In this document: piece after piece, positions 15,292-22,950 of the stretch
Numbering within the stretch: position 1 is the first letter of the stretch
How the letters are laid out: each line of letters starts with the position of its first letter
From: Aquisphaera giovannonii
Lineage (GTDB): Bacteria; Planctomycetota; Planctomycetia; Isosphaerales; Isosphaeraceae
Direction: 5' to 3'
Length of the DNA: 64,000 nt
NCBI RefSeq assembly: GCF_008087625.1
Contig: NZ_CP042997.1
Coordinates: 3,348,001-3,412,000, forward strand
Position numbers and translations under genes: made by a program
The notes under the pieces: generated by a model
Told to the model about the DNA's origin: nothing
What the model saw: the letters and a program-made list of their open reading frames with translations, nothing else
The model's database searches: none

Positions 15292-15624
15292 TCAGAACCC
15301 CGCGGCGGCAAGCTCTCGCTCCGCACCCTCGTGCGCCTTCCGTGGCCGCCGCCCTCGTTTGGGCGGCTGTCCCGTCGTCCCGGCGGATGCCTGCGGCGTG
15401 GTCGCCCGGCTCGGCCGGTCGCGGTTTCTCGGGCAGCCTGCGGCGATCCACTGGTCGATGGCCTCGCGGCTCCACCGAACAGTCCGCCACCCGATACGGA
15501 GCGGGGCGGGCAACATCCCGGCATCGGCCAGGCGCCAGACTTGACGGGTCGAGATGCTTAGGCGTGCCGCGAGATCCTTGACGGTGAGTACGTCCGGCCT
15601 GGGTGCCAATTCAGCCGTCGCCAT
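15292..15624 (-). CDS. AlpA/excisionase-like helix-turn-helix regulator
   Basis: A 110-residue protein. LTVKDLAARLSISTRQVWRL is a MerR-type helix-turn-helix, followed by the wing LPAPLRIGWRTVRWSREAIDQWI, the standard layout of HTH_17/AlpA proteins. The C-terminal ~45 residues are basic and probably disordered. AlpA of P4-type elements activates integrase expression and excision; position next to attR, at the head of the replication operon, supports that kind of role. GGGGGAGG precedes ATG 15624 and a small inverted repeat lies 30 bp upstream. Confidence 0.8.
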   Translation of the reverse strand: MATAELAPRPDVLTVKDLAARLSISTRQVWRLADAGMLPAPLRIGWRTVRWSREAIDQWIAAGCPRNRDRPSRATTPQASAGTTGQPPKRGRRPRKAHEGAERELAAAGF

Positions 15625-15653
15625 GGTGCCTCCCCCAAATGCAGGCGGGATGA

Positions 15654-15676
15654 ATCAGGATTGACTAATCCTTGAT
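15654..15676. promoter_or_regulatory. Inverted repeat upstream of the AlpA-like gene (possible operator)
   Basis: AGGATT and AATCCT face each other around GACT, with imperfect ATC/GAT extensions on either side. It sits 30 bp before the AlpA-like start codon. The rest of 15625-16053 contains no gene I can support, only this repeat, a copy of ATGCATGGGAT also found at 2622-2632, and the GTGCAAC pair at 15983. Confidence 0.4.
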
Positions 15677-15982
15677 CGCGACCATCGCGGGGATGGCCGC
15701 AACCCAATCCGTGTCCCGTTGTCCAGTGCAGTCTCAGCCTGGCACGTCGTGGCCTCTACCTAGACTAGGCGCGCCTCCCGGCGACATGGATTTTCTCTTA
15801 TGGGAAGAAGAGGCGGGCTGGACGGCTCGAATTGCCGTCCGTCAAGGCAGTTAGGAAAATCGATGAATTTGCTCAATGGCGCGGCGCTGCCTGGGCGGCG
15901 TCGCTCAGGCGCGGGCCCGGCGAGAGGGATTTCCCCCCGTCCCGCAATGCATGGGATGGACTCGGGGGCATGCGCTTCGCCC

Positions 15983-16002
15983 GGTGCAACGCACAGTGCA
16001 AC
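15983..16002. repeat. GTGCAAC pair near attR (putative integrase arm sites)
   Basis: GGTGCAACG (15983-15991) and AGTGCAAC (15995-16002) are spaced 12 bp apart, the same step as the first two copies near attL. An ATGCATGGGAT motif precedes the GTGCAAC site by about 35 bp here and also at 2622. Confidence 0.55.
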
Positions 16003-16053
16003 AAAAAAAACACGATGATCCAAAGCCAATCCGAGAAACGCCTTACGCGCATC

Positions 16054-16106
16054 GCACGACTGACTCTGGATCAGTTAGTCTAGGTTGGAATCCTAGATCC
16101 CCAGCT
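16054..16106 (+). repeat. attR: displaced 3' end of tRNA-Gln
   Basis: Identical to 1054-1106 except G at 16087, which changes the T-loop TTCGA to TTGGA. The 5' half of a tRNA is absent, so this copy is not a functional gene. Confidence 0.93.
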
Positions 16107-16110
16107 ACGC

Positions 16111-16145
16111 AAGCCCTGTCTCAACAATGAGTTGTGACGGGGCTT
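16111..16145 (+). terminator. Original host terminator of tRNA-Gln
   Basis: AAGCCCTGTC (16111-16120) pairs with GACGGGGCTT (16136-16145), with an inner CAAC/GTTG stem and a short loop, followed by a pyrimidine-rich tract. It directly follows attR and is not similar to the terminator at 1112-1138, as expected if the element separated the tRNA from its own terminator. Confidence 0.7.
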
Positions 16146-16305
16146 CTTCGTTTCCGAGGATGGTGTCCTCGACTTCTCCGCAATCGGGCGGTTGTGTCCG
16201 TCTTCCTGCCGGCGAGGGTGGAGTTCTGGATCGGTGCCCGACCGGGATCGCCGGGCGTCGCTCTTGTAGGGCGCGTGCCGAGACGAGCATGTACCTCGGC
16301 CCATC

Positions 16306-17040
16306 TCACACCGTGGCCTGGATCAGGAGCACCGCCCCGATCGCCAGAAGGCCGATGTGGACCCAGAACACGAACCGATCCGCGTCCATCCGCCGGTTGA
16401 GCACGCGGCCCAGGAAGGTCGCCGCCAGGACCGCCGGCAGCGACGTGAGGTAGTAGACGGTCACGGCGGGGACCCACAGCCCGATCGCCCAGTATCCGAC
16501 CATCCCGAGCAGGCTGGCGGGCAGGAAGTAGCCCTGCAAGGTGGCCCGGAACTGCTGCGGCGACCACCGCCGCAGCGCCCCGTAGGCCACCAGCGGCGGC
16601 CCGTTCATGCCGTAGGCGCCCCCCAGGACCCCCGCCCCGAAGCCGAAGAGCCACGCCAGGCGGTCATCCTCCAGCACCAGTCGGCCGCGACCGACCAGGC
16701 GTGACGCCGCGAAGCCGATGATGACGACGGACAGGATCGCCTTGACGACCGGCTCGGCGACCGTGGTCAACACGATGAGGCCGATCGGGATGCCCGGCAG
16801 GGTGGAGAGGACCAACCGCCCGGCGCCGCCGGCATGGACCTCCCGCCAGTCCCGCAGGAGGATGAGCCCGGCGACCGTGACCGAGACCAGGACGGCCAGC
16901 GGGGCGGCGACGCCGACCGGGATGAACAGGGCGAGCAGGGGCACGGCGACGAGCGCCTCCCCGAACCCGAACGCCGACCGGATGAGGGTCGCGAGGAAGA
17001 GGACAGCCAGCACCGGGAGCGTCGTCTCATCCGCCTTCAT
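16306..17040 (-). CDS. TauE/SafE-family sulfite-exporter-type permease
   Basis: A 244-residue integral membrane protein with about seven to eight hydrophobic helices, e.g. LPVLAVLFLATLIRSAFGFGEALVAVPLLALF at the N-terminus and VVKAILSVVIIGFAASRLV in the middle. The two repeat hallmarks of the family are visible: 'GFGEALVAVPLL' and 'GFGAGVLGGAYGMNGPPLVAY'. Members export sulfite, sulfonates or other small anions. ATG 17040 is preceded by GGGAGCATC. It is a host gene just outside attR, convergent with the tRNA terminator. Substrate unknown. Confidence 0.85.
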   Translation of the reverse strand: MKADETTLPVLAVLFLATLIRSAFGFGEALVAVPLLALFIPVGVAAPLAVLVSVTVAGLILLRDWREVHAGGAGRLVLSTLPGIPIGLIVLTTVAEPVVKAILSVVIIGFAASRLVGRGRLVLEDDRLAWLFGFGAGVLGGAYGMNGPPLVAYGALRRWSPQQFRATLQGYFLPASLLGMVGYWAIGLWVPAVTVYYLTSLPAVLAATFLGRVLNRRMDADRFVFWVHIGLLAIGAVLLIQATV

Positions 17041-17478
17041 GATGCTCCCGCCGGCGTGGCGATCCGGGCGCGTCCTCTCATCCCGACCAACCTCCGAGGC
17101 CGAATGCCCGATTCGGCCTCACTCTCGACTCGAGGGCCCTGGGCGGGCGCCCGCCCGGCGTTGCGGGGGTGGGCCCGGCACCGACCAGGTTTGCTTCGGA
17201 ATGGGATCATACCCGAGGTGCCATGGGGGCCGCTGTATCGCCCTCGCGCGCATTTCCCTTGGAGTTGCTCAACGGTCACAGCGCCGCAGAAGGCGTGCTC
17301 GCGCGAGCCCGCCCGGGGAGGTATGTCGGTGGGCGCATGGACATCCACTGGGGGGCAATAGGTGGATTCTGACGGGTAAGACGGGGAAAACCCGAGCAGC
17401 CAGCGAGATCGCCCATGATCGTCGTCGCGGACTTGCCGAAATCACTCAAGTAGGGGAGACCAATCGCCCGGAGGCCGC
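17041..17478. other. Intergenic region between divergent permease and exonuclease genes
   Basis: 438 bp holding the divergent upstream regions of both genes. No convincing ORF, RNA or clear promoter hexamers were found. The exonuclease binding site GGAGGCCGC ends it. Confidence 0.4.
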
Positions 17479-18246
17479 ATGCTCAAGAACATCACCCTCG
17501 ATCGCCCCCTGGCCGTGCTCGACCTGGAGACGACGGGAACCGACACGAAGATCGACCGCATCGTCGAGGTGAGCGTCCTGAAGATCCTGCCGGGCGGCGA
17601 GTGCGACCACCGGACCCGGCGGGTGAACCCCGGCGTCCCGATCCCGCCCGAGGCCACCGCCGTCCACGGCATCACCGACGACGACGTGGCCGACTGCCCG
17701 ACCTTCCGGGCCATCGCCCCCGGGCTGGCGAGGTTCCTCGACGGCTGCGACCTCGGCGGGTTCAACATCCTGAAGTACGACCTGCGGCTCCTGGCGGCCG
17801 AGTACAACCGGGCCGGGCTGGACTTCCCGGTCGCCGGCCGGAAGGTGATCGACGCCTGCCACATCTTCCACAAGAGGGAACCCCGCGACCTGACGGCGGC
17901 CTACAGGTTCTACTGCGGCCTGGAGCACGAAGGAGCCCACGGCGCGGCGGCGGACGTGCTGGCGACGCTGGCCATCCTCGACGCGCAGGTCGCCCGGTAC
18001 GACGACCTGCCCACCACGATCGACGGCCTGCACGCCCACTGCAGCGACCCCACGGCCCTCGACATGAGCGGCATGTTCGGCAAGGACGAGGACGGGGTGA
18101 TCGTCTTCGTGAAGGGCAAGTACAAGGGGCGGACGCTCGAGCAGGTGGCCGGCGACAAGCCCGACTACCTCGACTGGATGCTCAAGGCCGACTTCTTCGA
18201 CGACACGAAGGCCATCGCCTCCCAGGCGCTGCGGCGGGCGGGCTGA
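17479..18246 (+). CDS. DnaQ-like 3'-5' exonuclease
   Basis: A 255-residue protein of the DEDDh exonuclease superfamily. Exo I is AVLDLETTGTD (Asp and Glu), Exo II GFNILKYDLRLL, and Exo III HGAAADVLATLAI with the catalytic His and Asp. The exonuclease domain spans ~1-175. The C-terminal ~75 residues contain VIVFVKGKYKGRTLEQVAGDKPDYLDWML, a small domain also found at the end of ExoX-like exonucleases. It probably acts in DNA repair or nucleic-acid turnover in the cytoplasm. GGAGG lies five bases before the ATG. No operon partner. Confidence 0.88.
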   Translation: MLKNITLDRPLAVLDLETTGTDTKIDRIVEVSVLKILPGGECDHRTRRVNPGVPIPPEATAVHGITDDDVADCPTFRAIAPGLARFLDGCDLGGFNILKYDLRLLAAEYNRAGLDFPVAGRKVIDACHIFHKREPRDLTAAYRFYCGLEHEGAHGAAADVLATLAILDAQVARYDDLPTTIDGLHAHCSDPTALDMSGMFGKDEDGVIVFVKGKYKGRTLEQVAGDKPDYLDWMLKADFFDDTKAIASQALRRAG

Positions 18247-18321
18247 GGGGTCGGGTGAGGTACCTCGCAATCGATCGAGGGCAGGTCGTTCATGGGCCCG
18301 TTGGTTCCCGGTTCGATGGAA

Positions 18322-18342
18322 AGCCCCGCGAGAGGCGGGGCT
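18322..18342 (+). terminator. Hairpin terminator after the exonuclease gene
   Basis: AGCCCCGC pairs with GCGGGGCT around GAGAG. A pyrimidine-rich tract follows rather than a clean T run. It lies between convergent genes and could serve both. Confidence 0.5.
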
Positions 18343-18429
18343 CCTTCCCTCGCCGATCCGAGCTGCCGACCATGTGACCGACAGGCGGAGAGGAGTGCGA
18401 TGACCCGGCGGTCGGCTCACCGGTCTGCC

Positions 18430-20964
18430 TCAATGGGCGGACGTATCGTACAGGCTCCGGATTCGAAGAGCTGCCTGGAATGCCTCCTTGCTCATCGGCC
18501 TCGCGGGCGTGACCTCGATCGTCACCGGCCGATCCGACATGACGTGGACGAAGTTGTCGGAGAGGCGAGCGTCCACGCCGTCGAACTCCAGCCAGGTCCA
18601 CAAGGCCGGATGAGCGGCATGGAGGGTGACCCGGAAGTGGCCATCGTGCTCGGCGACCTTGGACGAGAGCCGCGGATCGAGAAGCTCCAAGTCGCGCGGG
18701 TAGGTGAGGGTGACCAGATTCTCGGATACGGTCAGCGCATCCACGTCGAGCTTCAGCCAGACCAGGAGATCCTGCGGGGCATGGGTTTGCAGCAGGTCAC
18801 GCAGGGAGACGGACTGCGATAGCCGGGAGGCCCGGGCGGGGATGTCCACGCGGGAGGAGCCGGATGCGAGGGGCTTCCCGACGAGGTCGGTCACGGTCCA
18901 TGTGAGCTGGCCCCGGCAGTCGCTCATCCGGTCGCTCGTGACGTGGATGTCCACCTTGCCGGCCTTCGGATCCTCGACGCCGGAGACCAGGACCGGGGCG
19001 TAGAATCGCCGGGCCAGGTAGTGCAGGGCCTTCCAGCGGCCGAAGTAGTCGACCGAGGACCACGACGTGCACGGCCAGGTGTCGTTGTACTGCCAGTAGA
19101 CGCAGCCCATCGACTTCGGCATCTCGCGCCGCCAGCCCTCGGCGCCGTACTTGATGCCGTAGGCCTGGGTGATCTGGCTGAGCCAAAGGGTGCTCTCGAA
19201 GTCCTTCGGGTCGCGGAAGTACTTCTTCACGATCACCATGATCTTGTCCGTGCCGACCGTCCCATCCTCGGCCACATTCATGTACATGCGATTGGAACGC
19301 ATGTGATACTTCATCGCCGGCGAGTAGACCGAGTCGCGGTCCGACGGCGCCGTGAACGCCTCCACGGTGCTCGGCACGGGGAAGGACTGGAAGCCGAACT
19401 CGCTGACGAAGCCGTGGATGTTGCGGTAGGCCTCGAACGGCTTGCCCCCGTGCCAGACTTCCCAGAAGTGGACGTCGCCGCAGTCCGGGGAGCCGGTGAC
19501 GTAATCGGTCTGCGGGGCCAGCTCGCGGACCTGCTCGCCGAGCAGGTCTCGGAAGAGCTTGTAGTAGTCCCCCTCGCTCATCTTCTCCTTCGTCCACTCG
19601 GCCTTGCCGCGGAAGAACATGATCTCGTTGTTCCCGCACCAGAGGGCGATGGACGGGTGATGTCGCAGCCGGCGCAGGTTGTCCCGGGCCTCCTGCCGGA
19701 CGTTCTCCAGGAAGGCGGGGTCGAACGACGGGTACGTCGTGCAGCCGAACTTGAAGTCCATCCAGACGCAGATGCCCATCTCGTCGCAGGCGTCGAACAG
19801 GTCGTCGTCCTCGTAGTAGCCCCCGCCCCAGAAGCGCAGGCAGTTCATGTTCGCCGCGACGGCGTCGGCCGCGTAGCGGCGGAGCACCTCCCTCGTCGGC
19901 CTCGTGGCGAAGCTGTCCGGGGGGATCCAGTTGGCCCCCTTGGCGAAGAAGGGCACGCCGTTGACCACCAGGTGCATCGTCTCCTTCTCGGACTGCTCCA
20001 CCGCACGGAGCGTCCGCAGCCCGATGCGCCGGCCGGATGCGTCGAGGACCCGGCCGGCGGCGTCGAGGAGCTCGACCCGCACGTCATAGAGCGGCTGGGC
20101 GCCCATGCCGGCCGGCCACCAGAGCTTCGGGTCCGCCACGTCGAGGCCCACCTTCGCCTTACCCTCCCGGACGGGCGCCGAGGACGACGCCACGTCCTGC
20201 GAGCCGAGCCGCACGGTCACCTTGGCGGCCGCCCCGGGCGGAGGGGCAGGGGAGGTCGCGGCGGTGACCGTCAGGGCGACCTTGCCGGGCTGCGAATGGT
20301 CCTGGAGGATGGCCACGTCGTCCAGGCGGGCCGCATCGAACGAGACGAGCCCGATCGGGCGCCAGATGCCGCAGGTGATCAGCGTCGGGCCCCAGTCCCA
20401 GCCGAAGTTGCAGGGCTCCTTGCGGACGTAGGCCGAGCCGGGGTAGGCCCAGGTGGGGAGCTTGCGGAGGGCCTCCTTCTCGCGGATCGACGGGAGCACG
20501 GAGTCGAACCGGATCTCGATCTGGTTGGCTCCGGGCTTCAGCTTGCTCTTCACGTCGAATTCGTACGTGCGAAACATGTTGTCCGCCCGGGCGACCTCGG
20601 CGCCGTTCAGCTTGATGGTGGCCAGCGTATCCAGGCCCTCGCAGCGGAGCAGGACATGCTGGCGGTTTAGCAGGTCCGCCGGGACGTCGAACGACCGGCC
20701 GTAGATCCAGCTCGCCTCGCCCACCCACTGAACGGCCCGCTCGTTGTTCCGATAGAACGGGTCGGGGATCTGGCCGGCGGCCAGGAGGTCGGTGTGGATG
20801 ACGCCGGGGACCCGGGCCGGGATGGGGTCGCGGCTCCCCTCCTGGACCACCTGCCAGGCCCCGCCGAGGTCGAGCCGCGACGGCCCCCCCGCCCGGGCCT
20901 GGGCGACGCTCAGGAGGACCGCTCCCATCAGGATGGCCGAGGCCCACCGCGCCGGGGATTTCAT
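18430..20964 (-). CDS. Secreted GH2 beta-mannosidase
   Basis: An 844-residue enzyme that removes terminal beta-linked mannose. The N-terminus MKSPARWASAILMGAVLLSVAQARA is a signal peptide; the open frame extends 66 codons upstream, but that part lacks sense as protein. The GH2 sugar-binding (~30-190), immunoglobulin-like (~190-290) and TIM-barrel domains follow. RKEPCNFGWDWGPTLITCGIWRP is typical of beta-mannosidases. Glu447 in WCGNNE fits the acid/base and Glu522 in VSEFGFQS the nucleophile. It reads divergently from the transporter/kinase/GH92 genes, 116 bp downstream of the GH125 gene and probably co-transcribed with it. It would release the Man-beta-1,4-GlcNAc core of N-glycans or act on beta-mannan. 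Confidence 0.92.
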   Translation of the reverse strand: MKSPARWASAILMGAVLLSVAQARAGGPSRLDLGGAWQVVQEGSRDPIPARVPGVIHTDLLAAGQIPDPFYRNNERAVQWVGEASWIYGRSFDVPADLLNRQHVLLRCEGLDTLATIKLNGAEVARADNMFRTYEFDVKSKLKPGANQIEIRFDSVLPSIREKEALRKLPTWAYPGSAYVRKEPCNFGWDWGPTLITCGIWRPIGLVSFDAARLDDVAILQDHSQPGKVALTVTAATSPAPPPGAAAKVTVRLGSQDVASSSAPVREGKAKVGLDVADPKLWWPAGMGAQPLYDVRVELLDAAGRVLDASGRRIGLRTLRAVEQSEKETMHLVVNGVPFFAKGANWIPPDSFATRPTREVLRRYAADAVAANMNCLRFWGGGYYEDDDLFDACDEMGICVWMDFKFGCTTYPSFDPAFLENVRQEARDNLRRLRHHPSIALWCGNNEIMFFRGKAEWTKEKMSEGDYYKLFRDLLGEQVRELAPQTDYVTGSPDCGDVHFWEVWHGGKPFEAYRNIHGFVSEFGFQSFPVPSTVEAFTAPSDRDSVYSPAMKYHMRSNRMYMNVAEDGTVGTDKIMVIVKKYFRDPKDFESTLWLSQITQAYGIKYGAEGWRREMPKSMGCVYWQYNDTWPCTSWSSVDYFGRWKALHYLARRFYAPVLVSGVEDPKAGKVDIHVTSDRMSDCRGQLTWTVTDLVGKPLASGSSRVDIPARASRLSQSVSLRDLLQTHAPQDLLVWLKLDVDALTVSENLVTLTYPRDLELLDPRLSSKVAEHDGHFRVTLHAAHPALWTWLEFDGVDARLSDNFVHVMSDRPVTIEVTPARPMSKEAFQAALRIRSLYDTSAH

Positions 20965-21080
20965 GAGAAGGCTCTCGCACGAGGTGAAGAACTTCGGGAT
21001 GTCGCCACGACTTCGTCGTTCCGGCGGGCCGGGCTTGACGGCATGGGTACCGCTGGCCCGGCGACGCGCCCTGGCCGGGA

Positions 21081-22505
21081 TCATCCGCGGAGCAATTGCG
21101 GGTAGCGGTCGTGGATCGTCAGGATCAGCTCGCCGAACAGCGTGTTGGCCCAGGCGAACCACGATCGGGTGAACTTCTTCGCGTCGTCCTTGTGGAAGGA
21201 CTCGTGCATGAACCCGGTCCCGGCGTGGGTCTGCTTCAAGGTGGTCAGGCAGCGCGCGACCTCGGGCTCGGACCGGCTGGTCAGGGCCCTCGTGATGATT
21301 CCGAGCGGCCAGATCATGTCCATGCCCGAGTGCGGGCCGCCCAGCCCCTCGGCGGCCTTGCCGCGGAAGTAATAGGGGTTGTCGTCGCTGAGCACCCAGG
21401 CGCGGGTCCGCAGGTAGGTGGGATCATCGGCCGCGACGCAGCCGAGGTAGGGCAGCGAGAGGAGGCTCGGGACGTTGGCGTCGTCCATGAAGAGCTGGTT
21501 GCCGAAGCCGTCGACCTCGTACGCGTAGACGTCCCCTTCCTTGCGATGGTCCAGGGCGTGCGTCCGGATGGCCTCGCGGACCTGCTCGGCCAGCTCGTGG
21601 CATTCCTGTGCGAACGACTTGTCCGGCAGCTCGGTCTCGAAGATCTCGCGGAGCTGCCCGAGCGAGGTCACCGCGAACAGGTTCGAGGGGACCAGGAACG
21701 GGAAGATGCAGGCGTCGTCCGACGGGCGGAAGCCGGAGTGGATCAGGCCGCAGGGGCGGCTCGGGTTGCCGTATCCCTGCTGGGGGAGCGAGTCGGTCGG
21801 GTTCGCCGTCTCGCGCTGGAACGAGTAAGGCCCGCGGCCCTTCAGCCGCTGCTGCTCGCGGAAGGTCTTCACGATCGCCGCGGCCGCCTTGCGCCAGTCG
21901 GCGCCGAAGGGCGAGGCATCGCCGGTTGTCTTCCAGTAGCCGTGAGCGAGCCGCACGGGATAGCAGAGCGAGTCGATCTCCCACTTCCGCTCGTGGAGAT
22001 CGGGGCGCATCTTCGTGTGGTCCTTGGCCCAGTGGCTGCCCGTCGGCCCTTCGTTGAAGGCGTTGGCGTACGGGTCGATGTTGATGCAGCGGGCCTGGCG
22101 GTTGATGACGCCCGCCAGCAGGGCCTTCAGCGCCTTGTCGTCCCTGGCCAGGGGCAGGTACGGCCAGACCTGCGCGGTGGAGTCGCGCAGCCACATGGCG
22201 TCGATGTCGCCGGTGATCACGAAGGTGTCCGGCTTGCCGTCCTTCTGGCCGGTCCGGACCGTCGTGTCGAGCGTGTTCGGGAAGCAGTTCTCGAACAGCC
22301 AGGCCAGCTCCGGGTCGGAGATCGCCTTCCTGACCTCCGCGATCTTCGCCTCGACGGCCTCGCTCGTGAACTTCCGCTCGGCGACGGGCGGCCTGCGGCT
22401 CCGCAGGGGCTCGTCCTGATCCGCCAGGGCGGACGACAGGAGGGTGCAGGGGAGGGGGGTCGTCGCGGCCGCGGCCAGGCGGAGGACGGATCGTCGGTTG
22501 CGCAT
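21081..22505 (-). CDS. GH125 exo-alpha-1,6-mannosidase
   Basis: A 474-residue enzyme that removes alpha-1,6-linked mannose. MRNRRSVLRLAAAATTP is a twin-arginine-like export signal. The GH125 core shows GDIDAMWLRDSTAQVWPYLP, NAFNEGPTGSHWAKDHTKM, WEIDSLCYPVRLAHGYW, SGFRPSDDACIFPFLVPSN, and the C-terminal GGPHSGMDMIWPLGI with FMHESFHKDD. These match the family closely over its normal length. I used ATG 22505; the longer frame upstream runs through the intergenic control region. With the GH2 and GH92 genes it forms a full mannose-trimming set. Confidence 0.92.
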   Translation of the reverse strand: MRNRRSVLRLAAAATTPLPCTLLSSALADQDEPLRSRRPPVAERKFTSEAVEAKIAEVRKAISDPELAWLFENCFPNTLDTTVRTGQKDGKPDTFVITGDIDAMWLRDSTAQVWPYLPLARDDKALKALLAGVINRQARCINIDPYANAFNEGPTGSHWAKDHTKMRPDLHERKWEIDSLCYPVRLAHGYWKTTGDASPFGADWRKAAAAIVKTFREQQRLKGRGPYSFQRETANPTDSLPQQGYGNPSRPCGLIHSGFRPSDDACIFPFLVPSNLFAVTSLGQLREIFETELPDKSFAQECHELAEQVREAIRTHALDHRKEGDVYAYEVDGFGNQLFMDDANVPSLLSLPYLGCVAADDPTYLRTRAWVLSDDNPYYFRGKAAEGLGGPHSGMDMIWPLGIITRALTSRSEPEVARCLTTLKQTHAGTGFMHESFHKDDAKKFTRSWFAWANTLFGELILTIHDRYPQLLRG

Positions 22506-22682
22506 GCGGGGCTCGCAGGAGAGGGATTCCGATGGGCTTCGATCCCCGTTACGACGGGCGATCTCGGGACCAGGCCATCGGGCACGGGATCCCCTATACA
22601 CGAACCCGGGGGCGTCGTCCACGGTGCGGACGCCGGGGCCGAGGGGGCCTGCCGATCCCCTCCGGGGGCCGCGGCCACCCCC

Positions 22683-22712
22683 TTGATCCGTCCGTCCGGC
22701 TGCCACCATAAT
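22683..22712 (+). promoter_or_regulatory. Promoter candidate for the transporter/kinase/GH92 operon
   Basis: TTGATC (22683-22688), 18-bp spacer, CATAAT (22707-22712). Further downstream, the AT-rich stretch around 22789-22809 contains AAACTTTGTTT (22791-22801), an imperfect palindrome that could bind a sugar-responsive repressor. The rest of the 445-bp divergent region 22506-22950 shows no gene. Confidence 0.4.
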
Positions 22713-22950
22713 GATGCCTGGGTCGCCGCGGACCGCGGCGAAAACACGGACGCGCACGCCGTGTCGCGCGTGTCGATTCAGCAGATGAATAAACTTTGTT
22801 TAAACTTCCGTGGGGATTGAGTCGCTCCTCGCGTCGTCGCATGCGCACGCCGAGCGGGTCGGGCACGGGGCCGGGGCGGCGCGGACGTCGCCGGGCGGCC
22901 GCGGCGCTCAGTCCAGCGGGATCGTCAAACAGCCTCCGAGAGGTCGGCCG

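Larger units (their letters stand above)
1054..16106. mobile_element. 15.0-kb tRNA-Gln-integrated phage-satellite-like element
   Basis: The flanking 53-bp repeats are exactly 15,000 bp apart. The interior carries a tyrosine integrase next to attL, an AlpA-like regulator near attR, a primase-helicase with an adjacent origin-like inverted repeat, an HK97-type capsid gene and a tape-measure gene. No terminase, portal, protease, tail-tube, baseplate or lysis gene was recognised. Nearly all genes are on the minus strand. Size, tRNA site, replication module and partial morphogenesis set resemble phage satellites (P4-like elements, PICIs, capsid-encoding PICIs), but a decayed prophage is also possible. 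The AGCCRCCCA hairpin repeats seen through the element were not noticed in the flanks. Confidence 0.9.

Noticed and set aside
16054-16106. A second tRNA-Gln gene
   Set aside because: Only the 3' two-thirds of the tRNA is present and the T-loop is mutated; it is the attR copy.
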